Positions 31,355 through 41,288 of a stretch of 64,000 bases of DNA are shown here, piece after piece. Under the pieces are notes generated by a model. That model made no database searches. It saw only the letters and a list, made by a program, of their open reading frames with translations, and was not told the origin of the DNA. A program made the position numbers and the translations under genes. Origin of the DNA: Septoria linicola (lineage: Eukaryota > Ascomycota > Dothideomycetes > Mycosphaerellales > Mycosphaerellaceae); NCBI GenBank assembly GCA_024114885.1, contig CP099426.1:2046001-2110000 (forward strand), read 5' to 3'. Position 1 is the first letter of the stretch. Each line of letters starts with the position of its first letter.

Positions 31355-31502
31355 GCTGGGAGAAGAGGATGAAGAACTGAGATTGAGGATGGGAGGAAAT
31401 AGAGAAAGGCAGATGGAATGTGTGATGAGAGGAGGCAGGACTTTTCCGTTGGACCACAAATCTGGACGACTCGAGCATTGCACCGGCCTAGTATACCCTG
31501 CA

Positions 31503-32845
31503 TCACCTGGAGAAGAACATGGCGTTCCCATCCTTATCCTTCCGGACGCCCTTCTTGTAATCCTCCTCCTTTGCAGGATCGAACTCTTCCCAGCTGCTCG
31601 CGGGATAGATGTGTTTGTTCTTCTCATACCACCTCCGATCAACCACTTTGGTCAGATTGGGGTCTTCGTCGAAGCCCTCGAGGTCGGAGTCGGGAAGAGC
31701 AGAGGCAAGCTCACGGGCTTTCTGTTGACGAATTTGCGCAGCGGTCTGGACGCCCGAGATTTCTGTGGTGCCCGGAGTAGGAGTTTCGCTGGACGTTGAA
31801 GGCTCGTCTGCAATCGATGTGGCGTCTTTCGTGGGCAGGAGGTGTTTCGGCGTTGCGGTCGTGGGCTCAGCAGAGAAGGCATTGCTGAAGAGGCGGCCAT
31901 TGTAGCCGATCGTCTTGTTGAGGAGAAAGTAGTGGAAGTCGTAGTGCTGGAATCAGCAAGTCAGCAAGTCAGCAAGCCATATCGCCACTTCAGAGGTCGC
32001 ATCACCCACATGTCCCAGGATCAGATCTCCTTTCACAACCATCAAATCGTCCACACTAATCCTCGCCCAATCTTTTCGTCCTCGATCTCCCACTTTCCCC
32101 AACTCTGCTCCCACTTTCCTCGCACGCTCCAAGAACAGCCACACATGATCGCCTTTCTTCAGCCTCACTTTTCCGCCAGGCGCATTCTTGCCGTCGTAAA
32201 ACACAAAAGGGAGCACAAATTCGGTCGCTTTCACAGCTTCTTGTATCTGCACATATTCCTTGCGCAAAGCATCTTTTAACTGTGCTTCTTTCAGCAGAGC
32301 TGACTTTGTAAGAGCTTTTGGCTGCAGGCCAATGGACGAATTCGGTCGCAAACTCTTCTTTTTCTTGAAAGTTGTGCTGCTCGTAGACGCTGCGTCCGAG
32401 TCCTCTCCGGGTGGCTGTCCAGCAGGTGTGTTGGCGCGTGTCACAGCATTCGGAGTGGCGCCTACGCTGGCCCAGTCGTCTTCGCCTGCTGTTTGTTGCT
32501 GCTGCTCGTTCTCATCGTCGCCGTCGTCGTTGGCAAAGGACAAGCCGCCTCTCTTTGCAGGCGCTTTCTTGCGCTTTTTGAAGGGTGCGGTGCTCAGGCT
32601 GGATGAAGTGGATTTTGGCGTTCCCTCACTGCACTTGTGCTGTTATTCCCTGCCCATATGTGGACTGAGCTGATGCTATCTTCTTACCGTCCATCGGGCG
32701 TGGTGGTGCCACTGCCGCCCTCTGCTGCTTCGGCGCGGCGTTTGCGGAAGTCGTCGAGCGTGACGAGGCCGACCGTATCTGCTTTCAGACGATCTTCCAC
32801 GTCGGGCGCCTTGGAGACGAAGCGATTGTCACTGTTGTCGGCCAT
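31503..32845 (-). CDS. XAP5/FAM50-family nuclear protein
   Basis: Three exons: 32688-32845, 32010-32628, 31503-31946, with introns of 59 nt (GTAAGA, TGCAG) and 63 nt (GTGGGT, TCCAG). Product 406 residues. N-terminus MADNSDNRFVSKAPDVEDRL is followed by RRAEAAEGG and KKRKKAPAKR basic tracts. The XAP5 domain then reads FVLPFVFYDGKNAPGGKVRLKKGD, VWLFLERARKVGAE, WARISVDDLMVVKGDLILGH joined across intron 2 to HYDFHYFLLNKTIG, and ends with DEDPNLTKVVDRRWYEKNKHIYPASSWEEFDP. FAM50A (human) acts in splicing; XCT in plants in clock and small-RNA biogenesis; fission yeast Xap5 represses cryptic and antisense transcripts. Nuclear by the basic tracts. Confidence 0.95.
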
Positions 32846-33074
32846 GATAGATGTGATGTGATGCTACGAAGAAAGCAGCAGTGCAGAAGCAAGAGCTTGA
32901 GCTTGAGCTTGAGCTCATCGCTTCTGCGCTAACTTAGTTGACCGAGTTTACGAGGTCTGTCTTACTCTACGAAAAAAAACAGGGTCCAAAAATGATTGGC
33001 TGAGAGTGTTCTGCAAAAAAAACGGTAACGTGACCTGATACCCTTGGCATGTGCAGACTCTTCACTCCTATTTG

Positions 33075-33370
33075 TAAACAAATCGTTATTCTATACTACC
33101 GCCCTTTATAACGTAAATCGTTATCTAGTCTATTATATATAATATATATAATTAATTAAAGTATTACTATAGGTACTTAATAGATATCGCTAGGTATAAT
33201 ACTTAAAGAAAGAGAAAGAAACTCGAGAAAACGACGAGATTATATTACCTACGCCTAATAATAGTATCGAGTTTATAATAGGTAGCTACCTACTAGTTAC
33301 GTACTTATAAAGCGCGCACGTTATACTATAATATAATTAATTGAAGTAACTATTGTTATAGGCATTATGC
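33075..33370. repeat. short RIP-like AT-rich relic in a divergent promoter region
   Basis: About 300 bp with TATA/TTAA runs and very few CpA or TpG steps, like the block at 1-1600. It lies between the starts of XAP5 (minus, 32845) and the 'ipa'-family gene (plus, 33565). A degenerate direct repeat ATATAATTAATT[A/G]AAGTA...TATAGG occurs near 33144-33172 and 33330-33362; the right copy keeps more CpA/TpG. It could be the remains of a small transposon or solo LTR. Confidence 0.65.
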
Positions 33371-33564
33371 TATAATTGGCACCGTGAAGGTGTTGTTATT
33401 TGCCAAGATGCGGAGTCGCACGTGTACGACTCACGTGCTATAGAACTCACGTGCTCCGAGGCGAGGTCAGATTCTTGCGTGTACGCGACAGGGACCTTCA
33501 TCTTCAGTCAAGCCCCATCCAAGCACAGCCACCAGACGACTAACACGTGCAGACGAGGGCGATC

Positions 33565-36000
33565 ATGGATTGGAGTGATCCTGAAGCTATGTTTCGTGCT
33601 ATGGGAGCTGGGCGCCCTGGAGGGCTGCCAATTCCTGAAATGGTCTCGGCCTCGGGAGTAAGAAAGGAAGCGAAAGCACGCGTGGCGTCTGTTCTCGACA
33701 ACTTCCAGATGCTCAAGTCCATCGTGGAACGACATGAGGCTGTCATTGAGAAACGCTGGATGAAGAAGACCAAAGAACAACGTCGAAAGGTCCTGTTGAC
33801 GGCGTGGGGAGGTAAAATGTCACTCGGCCATCGTCCTGACTTTGCGGCATTTCGGAAGGAAACCATCACGCAGCGCGAAGCGGGCACTCAACTGCGTGAG
33901 GCATTCATGTGGCCGTACATCAACGAGGAAGATCTCACAAGGCCCAAGACGCTTTTGCTCATGCTGAATGCTCGTAGTCGTGCCTGGCCATGCGAGTTCG
34001 CGGCAGCAGATGGCGAGGCTACACACTTGGGACGTGTTTCAAAAGCTCTGGTGCCTGTGTTCCTCAACAACCATGTCATGATGTTCAGTGGACGAAAGAC
34101 ACATGCGACATACGGAGAGCTCATCAACTGGGACGATCATGCAGATGCTTTCGAGTGGCTTACGACGCGCAAAGGCTCCCAACCTGGAGAAGGCTTGCTC
34201 ATACCGGAATGCCAGGAGCGTACCATGAGTTTCCTTGTTCAATGCGCTAAGGAGATACTGCACGACATGTCCTCTGATGCTCTGCTTGACGCTCCGATTC
34301 AGTCCATCAGTACCTTCCCTTGCGCAAATACTACAGGTGTCACCTCGCTGGCTGTCATGGCAGCAGAAGCTCCCTATAGAATCCCTGCGCATCTGGATTT
34401 TGCCAGAATCGAATCCTTGCTTGTGGCCTCCAGAGATGAAAGTGCTGACCATCTTTGGTCACTGCGAGAGGATCCGGCATACTTTGCTCAGCATATGCGC
34501 GATGCCCAAGATCATCGCCAGGAGATGACCAAAGACACGTTCGGCCAATCGCATCCGCTGTTCCGTCATGGTCGCGAAGACATACTATGGGGGCGCATTT
34601 TTGGTAACGAGATCACAGCTGCGTACCTGTCATCCGAGATGCTATCGCAGCTTCGTCAGCAGGCAGCCACTTTGACCGCGCTCCAACGGAAATATGCCGC
34701 AAAATTGTCGCCTGAGGAGGATCTTCCAGAAGACTACCTCAATGCCATATTGAAGTTCCGTCACTACCTGAAACAGGCAGCAAAAGGGCAACAAAGCATG
34801 CTGAAGATGGCATTTGTCGCCTCACCGCCGTGGAGGGCTCACTTCGCCAGATTACCACAGCAGGATCCTCACGAAACTGATCTAAAACTATCGCAGAAGA
34901 GCACCACGTCGTTTGACAAGATTGAGAAACAGCTGCTGTGGCTTGCCAGAACACTGTGGGAGGATGGACGAGACTTGTTCCTTGCCCGTATGCCTGACAT
35001 TGTCGACGAACTACAGCGTCTCATCGAATCGGACTCAAAGGCTAAAGCTCTGGTCTCACCATATATTGCGAAAGTTTTCGCCGATCTAGCCATCTTGAGT
35101 GAATGTCTGCGGCAACTTGAAATCTATCAGCCCTGGTCGAACATGTTTGAGGATCAGTTGGTGGATCGCGAGGACGGCATCAAAGCAGATTTTGAAATCG
35201 AGACGAGGGCCATGGGTATGATACTGCAAGCACTTCCCCGGAAAGACTCTCCTCTCGCTCGATTGGGACTGCCACTGGTTCAGCCAGGATGGAAGTATCC
35301 TGTCGACAAACCAAGAACCCGTGAGAATGTGCAGTTGATGCAAGCAGCCGAGCGTAACCTGGATATCTTTTGGCGCAAAACGGACGAGCTTGTCACGAAG
35401 CAAAGAGTAGACCATTCCCGCGTTGGTGACTTGCTGCGTCAACGAGTTCTCCAGAGAACTCCAGATTGGACGGAAACGTCAACCTCTGTCGAGCAGAAGG
35501 ACGTCTGCCACGAGCTCAAACCGCTAAGCGAAGTCTATTTTGACCTTCAGCGCCGCACTGAGCGGACGATCGATAAATCGAGCTTGACCACAGGCCCAAA
35601 GACTAAGCCAAAGACACGAGGCGAGAATACAGCTCAAGCTCGACCAATCAATGTCGAGCCTCAAGGTCAAACCGAGGACACACAGCCTACTTTCAACCTC
35701 GACAACCGAGCACTCAAAGTCTTCCGCATCTTATACTACACCCCATCAGCCAATGGCACACCAGGCGAGATTCCCTGGCTCGACTTTGTGCATGCCTTGA
35801 CAGCGACTGGATTCCGAGCACAGAAGCTCTACGGATCCGTCTGGCACTTTTCGCCTACGAATCTTGATGTAGAGCGGAGCATACATTTCCATGAGCCACA
35901 TCCTAGCGGCAAGATTCCGTATCGCGTTGCTCGCCGCCATGGTCGTCGTTTGAATAGGGCATATGGGTGGCATGGTGGGATGTTTCAGGCAAAGACGTGA
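33565..36000 (+). CDS. fungal 'ipa protein' family member with HicA-like C-terminal segment
   Basis: Single-exon, 811 residues; first ATG of the frame is at 33565 (MDWSDPEAMF). The sequence matches a large uncharacterised ascomycete family often labelled 'ipa protein': RKVLLTAWGGKMSLGHRPDF, WPYINEEDLTRPKTLLLMLNAR, EFAAADGEATHLG, PGEGLLIPECQERTMSFLVQC, PYRIPAHLDFARIESLL, DHLWSLREDPAYF. The last ~90 residues, after a disordered linker with TKPKTRG, form a separate unit: RALKVFRILYY, IPWLDFVHALTATGFRAQKLYGSVWHF, ERSIHFHEPHPSGKIPY, ARRHGRRLNRAYGW. This unit has the layout of a HicA/dsRBD-like fold (GF...GS..xF....HPH..GKIP). No catalytic claim is made. Cytosolic or nuclear. Confidence 0.85.
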   Translation: MDWSDPEAMFRAMGAGRPGGLPIPEMVSASGVRKEAKARVASVLDNFQMLKSIVERHEAVIEKRWMKKTKEQRRKVLLTAWGGKMSLGHRPDFAAFRKETITQREAGTQLREAFMWPYINEEDLTRPKTLLLMLNARSRAWPCEFAAADGEATHLGRVSKALVPVFLNNHVMMFSGRKTHATYGELINWDDHADAFEWLTTRKGSQPGEGLLIPECQERTMSFLVQCAKEILHDMSSDALLDAPIQSISTFPCANTTGVTSLAVMAAEAPYRIPAHLDFARIESLLVASRDESADHLWSLREDPAYFAQHMRDAQDHRQEMTKDTFGQSHPLFRHGREDILWGRIFGNEITAAYLSSEMLSQLRQQAATLTALQRKYAAKLSPEEDLPEDYLNAILKFRHYLKQAAKGQQSMLKMAFVASPPWRAHFARLPQQDPHETDLKLSQKSTTSFDKIEKQLLWLARTLWEDGRDLFLARMPDIVDELQRLIESDSKAKALVSPYIAKVFADLAILSECLRQLEIYQPWSNMFEDQLVDREDGIKADFEIETRAMGMILQALPRKDSPLARLGLPLVQPGWKYPVDKPRTRENVQLMQAAERNLDIFWRKTDELVTKQRVDHSRVGDLLRQRVLQRTPDWTETSTSVEQKDVCHELKPLSEVYFDLQRRTERTIDKSSLTTGPKTKPKTRGENTAQARPINVEPQGQTEDTQPTFNLDNRALKVFRILYYTPSANGTPGEIPWLDFVHALTATGFRAQKLYGSVWHFSPTNLDVERSIHFHEPHPSGKIPYRVARRHGRRLNRAYGWHGGMFQAKT

Positions 36001-36016
36001 GCTGCAATGCGAACTA

Positions 36017-37018
36017 CTACTGTCTTTGCGCAGGTAACTCCCAGCCTCTCCAGTTGTCCTCAAGCTCAGCTCTCGTGTCGGAACCATGCATCTCCGCCGG
36101 ATGCTTCACCACATCCACCTCGTACACGCTGGTAGCGTCAAGCTCCGCTCTGCTCTTGCCTTCTCCCTGGAGCTCTGCTTTCTCGAAGCCATTCTCATTC
36201 GTGCTCGTTGCTGGTTGTTCTTTTCCCTGGTGGCTCCGTCGACGACGGAACAGCACGATGCCGAGTATCACTAACAGCACACCTAGCGCCGCACCTACTC
36301 CGATCCCAGCTTTTGCGCCTGTCGATAGACCAGGATTTGAAAGTTCCGGCGTAGGAGTGATAGTGTTCGTGGAGGTAGGAGACAGGGTCCCACTGCCGCC
36401 CGGCGTAGCGGAGTTGGTACTGTCGCTCAATGTGGACGAGCTGCTCGCAGTCACACTCGCAAGTAAAGCTTGGTCGCTCTGCGCTGCGGTTACAGCAAAA
36501 TCACGGACAACTTGCTTGAGAGAGATCCTATATGTTCCAATGATAGTCTCACCATCACTGATGAAAGTCGCATTGGAGGCGAATTCGCAGGTAAAGGTGT
36601 TGTGCGGAGTGGTAGTCAAAAATTGGATGGTCCATGCTCTGCGAATCGAGTCAGTGTGGCTCTACGACACATGGCCGACACATGTTGCATACGAGGGACA
36701 GCAATAGGCAAAAGTATAGCCCGCGGTGATTATCGCACTGGCAGTGGTGAAGCCATTCGGGCAATAACCCGGGGAGATATATCCACCGCCAACGCCCCCG
36801 ATGGACTCATCTCCGTAAGCCTCGGATGGATAACAAGATCGATCATAGCCATGACCGAGGATCGTGGTTGTTATAGTGCTCCCAGTCTCTATCGAGAGCG
36901 TGTCGTTGCGACCGATCCCGATGGTGTAAATATTTCGAAAGCAGTCTGTATCGGCCGAAAAGGAAGTGGTCAGGGCAGTGTAATCGGGCGCCCGAGGGCC
37001 CATATCTATGCCGGCCAT
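36017..37018 (-). CDS. single-pass wall-sensor-like membrane protein (Cys-rich ectodomain, Ser/Thr stalk)
   Basis: Two exons: 36693-37018 and 36017-36638, 54-nt intron (GTATGC donor, CTGAC branch, CGCAG acceptor). Product 315 residues. From ATG 37018 the ectodomain carries the fungal pattern DCFRNIYTIG, CYPSEA, GGYISPGYCPNGFTTASA, YTFAYCCPS then AWTIQF across the intron. A Ser/Thr-rich stalk (TASSSSTLSDSTNSATPGGS) leads to a membrane helix IGVGAALGVLLVILGIVLF and RRRR stop-transfer, then a ~70-residue cytosolic tail. There is no classical signal peptide, which is common in this family. It resembles WSC/mid-like stress sensors in layout only. It is tail-to-tail with the 'ipa' gene, the stop codons only 16 bp apart. 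Confidence 0.8.
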
Positions 37019-37907
37019 GGCTGCGAATACCCCGGATAGCGCTGTGTCTGATGTCGAGGGCAAAGGCTGGTCAAGTCTTGGTCTTGCTTTTGTTCCCCCC
37101 TCTTCGTCGCAAGGCTAAGACGCGGCATGCCTTGAGTCATGACGTCGAGGCTATCTGCAAAATCGTTAGCCACAGCGGCAGAGCTTCATTACTTCCTTGG
37201 CCAATCAATTTCGTTAACACTCATGATGTGCATCCCGCAGTGCATGATTCGCCAACTCCATACATGAGATGCAAGTAGGAAGTGATTGTCCAATGCACAT
37301 GTAGCACTTTTTACTTGATACTGGGCAGATCTCATAGTGCTTGAGGTAGATTGGCAACAGCCTGACCGTACCCAAGCCTCAGACAAATTAAGAGATGAGA
37401 TGTCTTTGGCTGGAATCTTGTCGCTGTCCATGTGACTCTAGCCTCATAGGCTGGTTTGCTTCCCTCAGATCGCAAAAGACACATGATCTTCCCCTGTGGT
37501 TAATATCGAACAGTCCTCTGTGACCTGGTCTTGATTACATCACGCTGCCGAGTCCCTCGTCCCTAGACACATAACAGTCTCATATGTAAGGCATTGCATA
37601 GGCAGCTCTGTCGAGACATTCGGTCTCACTCCACCTAGGTCAGACAGCTTCTGGCGAGTCTCTGTATACAGTCACCCGATGAATATACTCACAAAAGTGG
37701 ACCAGAATGTGTAGTACTTCACTCTGCCTCTGGCTGAAGCCTAACCATTCACTCCACGAGCGGGTCGAGGATGTGTTTAAATCTGACGACCAGATCTTCC
37801 CTCCCTCTTTGATCCAGCACGTTCTTACACTATTCTAGGGCGATAACAATCTCGTCGGTCATTCGATAACCACTTGGATTCGCATACAGTCTACAAACAT
37901 CTTTTAC
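37019..37907. other. intergenic, divergent promoters, nothing recognised
   Basis: Between the starts of the wall-sensor-like gene (minus) and the second orphan (plus). No gene, repeat or RNA was identified. Confidence 0.45.
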
Positions 37908-39071
37908 ATGCAGCGTTCACGAATCCAGCACATCTCCCAAGCAGCAGGAAGCGCAGACCCCCATACGGGACGCAAAGTCCGATATGTCATAAGCATTCCA
38001 CGACTTAACGACAGAGTGCATATCTTCGCAGTGGACTTCTGGGATAGTGACCCAGACTCTGAGACATCTCCTGTTGATATGCATGCCAAGACACCACTGC
38101 AGCCACAAACAAACGACAGCACTGGCCAGACCGAAGTACAAATCATTAATCTCGGCACTTCCATCAATCAAGGCGCTCATATCCAGGTTATCGCGAAGAA
38201 CAAACAGCGAAGCGGTGCAGACATGGCAGAACAAGACTCGAGTCCCTACAACGCAGGCGCCCATCGTGTCGAGGAGCCTTCACCCAGCGACAGTCGTCCT
38301 GTGAAGAGAGTGATGCGCTCTACTCGTGCATCCACGCCCGTCTCCTCGAAGACCACAGCACCAAACTCGAGAAGTGCAACTTCCGCAGCTACACAACAGC
38401 AAACGCAGTCAGCCACGGACTCAAGTGCCACCATGAACTCTCCTTTGCCGCACACCGACTCGAGTCCCATCCCAGATCCACAACCTCCTCCAACAGGTCC
38501 ACCAAGAGTTGCCCGACTCGAGAACAGCAAAGTCTCCTACTTCCACGGCTGGTTCCCAATTCCACCGCAATTCTTGTTTGACTCGTCCATGATCACCTCA
38601 AATTCATCGAGGCAGAGCCCAAAAGCAGCAGGCAGCACAGCTGAGCAGCCTACATCAGCATCAGCAAAGGCACCTGCAGCCACACCACCGACTACGAAAG
38701 TGGTCGAACTCGAGAGAGATATGACCCCGTACGAAGGAGCACGCACAATTCCGCAGTGGGCGAGCGACCTGGCCGACGACATTAAAGACCATCTCGACAG
38801 CCAAGACCTCCCACGTCGAGCTGCTCTTAAGAAGATCACTGCAGCATGGATTGATGCAGCAGGTCAGGGAACCACTCATTTCTCTCCTGCTTCGGGAGTT
38901 CTGCGTGTTGGAGAGCGAGCGTCGCCGTTGTGGGGCTGGTGGATGGACGCGCGACTTCTAAGCGCAGAGCAGTGGCTCTTCGTCAACGAGGTGGCCAGCA
39001 AGGCAATCAAAGAAGGATATAAGAATGTGCCTGCAAAGTATCGAGGAATGAGAGTGCAAGCTCGGGTCTAA
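37908..39071 (+). CDS. second orphan protein with the TPY/GVLRVG/SPLW C-terminal domain
   Basis: Single-exon, 387 residues. N-terminus MQRSRIQHISQAAGS and then RKVRYVISIPRLNDRVHIFAVDFWDSD. The middle (90-240) is Ser/Thr/Gln/Pro-rich and disordered. The last ~120 residues share an ordered set of motifs with the end of the protein at 2252-4138 (-): TPYEG, a run to IPQW, TTHFSP, GVLRVGER, SPLWGWWMD, EQWLFVNE, AIKEGY, QAR. Spacing is close to identical, so the two are paralogous in this part and not elsewhere. A short conserved piece KVSYFHGWFPIPPQFL precedes the domain. I do not recognise the family; the domain could be a small fungal-restricted module. Confidence 0.75.
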   Translation: MQRSRIQHISQAAGSADPHTGRKVRYVISIPRLNDRVHIFAVDFWDSDPDSETSPVDMHAKTPLQPQTNDSTGQTEVQIINLGTSINQGAHIQVIAKNKQRSGADMAEQDSSPYNAGAHRVEEPSPSDSRPVKRVMRSTRASTPVSSKTTAPNSRSATSAATQQQTQSATDSSATMNSPLPHTDSSPIPDPQPPPTGPPRVARLENSKVSYFHGWFPIPPQFLFDSSMITSNSSRQSPKAAGSTAEQPTSASAKAPAATPPTTKVVELERDMTPYEGARTIPQWASDLADDIKDHLDSQDLPRRAALKKITAAWIDAAGQGTTHFSPASGVLRVGERASPLWGWWMDARLLSAEQWLFVNEVASKAIKEGYKNVPAKYRGMRVQARV

Positions 39072-39409
39072 AAGTCAGTCAGAGATCATTCCGGGTTTGA
39101 GCAATGGGCAAAGTCCAAGCAACAAAAGCCACCGATTGTGCATACATGTTGTATGGGATCGTGCTGAAGGAGAGATCACAGTAGATCAGGGAACCAAGAA
39201 CTTCACCTCCATTATTGCAGAAGGCTACATAGGCGCTGGACAGATCACGTAGGTTCTGGAAGTAAGACACGAGGTTCCAGGCTGGAGCAATCAATCTAGG
39301 TCAGGTAGCCTCCTCCAAGCATCACTCTCCCCTTGAGCTCAAGCTCTTGTAACACATCCGGCAGCGATCTTCCTCTTGGCTCAGCCACTGCTTTCGCCCT
39401 TGCCATCAT

Positions 39410-40926
39410 TCATGGAGGACTTCCCGGCCGTGAAGTTGCTGGTCGGCTTCGAGTTGGCCGATGTGGCGGCCGACCGGCAGTTTCAGCCCTACCACGGCCT
39501 TCGCGGTACGCGTCTTGAGGAAGTAGCGTTGGCGGGCGCATCAAAGGATGATTCGGAGCGATTGATGTCGCCTGACGAGTGAGCGCGGTCGATTCGTGCT
39601 GAGTAGCAGGAGCAGTTGGCGCCCGCTGAGGTGGAGCCGAGACGGCAGGCTCTTGTGTCAGTGGTGCCGGAAAGGTCGGTTCGCGAGGGAGTGATGCTGG
39701 CGCGGTTGGCTCGCGCGCGAGGGCTGCCGGCAGAGTAGGCTCACGCGTCAGCACGGATGGCGCGGTGGGAGTACGTGTCAAACTCGCGAAAGCGGGCTCT
39801 GGCACGAATGGAGGAAGTGCAGTCGGCTCTGGTGCGAGTTGAGCAGGACTTGTGGGCGCACGTGTCAAACTGGGAAAGCTTGTAGGCTCACGCGCCGGGA
39901 TGACAGGAGCTGTGGGCGCGCGGGTGGGTGCGCGAAAGAGACTAGAATTCGTCGCTGTTCGAGACGCGATGGTTGTCGGAACTGGCTGTGTCTCTGGCTC
40001 TGCAGCCACTGGATCCGGTATCGCGAATGTAGCCACCCTGGGGGCTCCGACTGGTGGAGCTGCTACAGCGGCTGAGGCGGATATGCTACGCACATCGTCA
40101 GCAACCATGCAGGCATTTAAGGGCATTTCATAGACGACGCTTACTCTGCAGGACCACTGGCGGTCGGGACTGCGGAGGTCTTGCCGCCCAGCGCCCTACC
40201 GACCGAGCGAGGTTCTCCTTCAAATGCATCGTAGCGCTCTTCGCGGCCGGTCAGTGAACCGCCGGATTGCTTGAACTGATCGAGAGTGACTGCCGGCAGT
40301 GGAGAAGAAGGATGGTGCTGGGCAGCGTTGTGGTGGATTTCTCGAATAGGTACAACAACGTGGTAGACATGAGTCTCGTATGTCTGCTTCTGAATGACGG
40401 GCTGTGGAGTGGTCAGTACGACAATGTTCTTGACAGACGGCAATAAAAGCTGCCACTGACCTGAATCCGCTCATGGACATGGTGATGGATGTGCAGCCCT
40501 TCAATGGTAGGCAGTTCAGTCGTTGTCCTCTCCGCAACGACTTCCTCCCGCGTGTCGTGGTGCTCTGCATCTGCCTCTGCGAGACGATGAGCTGTCTCTG
40601 CTGGGTCATCATGCTCAAAGTTCTGGACATCGACGGGCTGGGTCTCCTCGTGATGCTGGTCTTCACGATGTTCCTGATGTGTAATCGGCTGAACGGAGGT
40701 GTGGTAGTGGTCCTGATGAACCTCCCTGTCGACGGCTCTGGTGACGTTCTACTCGCCGTGTCAGCTTCCACTGTCGAGGCCATCGAACGTAAGTGAGGCT
40801 TACCCGCTGCTCGACTTTTGTCACAAGCTCGTGGGTGACTGCTGGGTCCACAGTCTCATGTACAGTAGTGTCGTGTCGGCCATTGCGAGCCATGAAGGCC
40901 TCCACAGCCTGCCGTGCCTGTTCCAT
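39410..40926 (-). CDS. fungal allergen-type protein with a proline-rich repeat tail
   Basis: Four exons: 40804-40926, 40461-40748, 40145-40401, 39410-40085; introns of 55, 59 and 59 nt with GTAAGC, GTCAGT and GTAAGC donors and CTGAC branches. Product 447 residues. The first 225 residues are the fungal 'allergen' family: QAVEAFMARNGRHDTTVHE, VTHELVTKVE, AVDREVHQDHYHTSVQPI, LHIHHHVHERIQPVIQKQTYE, REIHHNAAQHH, LDQFKQSGGSLTGREERYDAFEGEP. Usual members stop near there. Here the third intron starts inside the GAGTAA that would end the protein, and splicing adds 222 residues, mostly ~10-residue units of the type REPTxPAxL. If the intron is retained, the protein ends in GPAE at 40141. No signal peptide; likely cytosolic and stress-related. 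Confidence 0.8.
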
Positions 40927-41288
40927 GCTGTTGTTTTGATGTTTGATCAGGTGCTATATCTGTGGCGTTGAAGGTATGCGCAGTAATGAGAAACGCGGAC
41001 TCGGGATGGGAGAGCTCTGAGAAGATGCTGCGGAAGGGTGCTGTGTTGTGGATGGGATGCAATAATGAGAAGAGAGGCATTTGAGCGGTCAGCGAAAGCG
41101 ACTTGTACCTGCCGATACTGAGCGTCTTCCTCAAGCAGTCACTTCTCGGCTTGCCGTTTGCCATGAAGAAGGTCTAATAGATGCCGGAGAAGGCACCGGG
41201 AGGACGCTGCTGCTCCTTTCGGAGTTACAGATCGCGAGAACAACAACAAATCTGAAGTTGGACTAAACAGCAAGTGCTGCACCTCTCA
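40927..41288. promoter_or_regulatory. bidirectional promoter between the allergen-type gene and its divergent neighbour
   Basis: 362 bp separate the two start codons. No TATA box or known operator was identified. The pairing is notable because both products share a His-rich motif (VTHE...R[D/E]VH.HH). Confidence 0.45.

Noticed and set aside
40220..40783. 187-codon minus-strand open frame
   Set aside because: Overlaps allergen-type exons 2 and 3 in a wrong frame; the spliced frame carries the family motifs.
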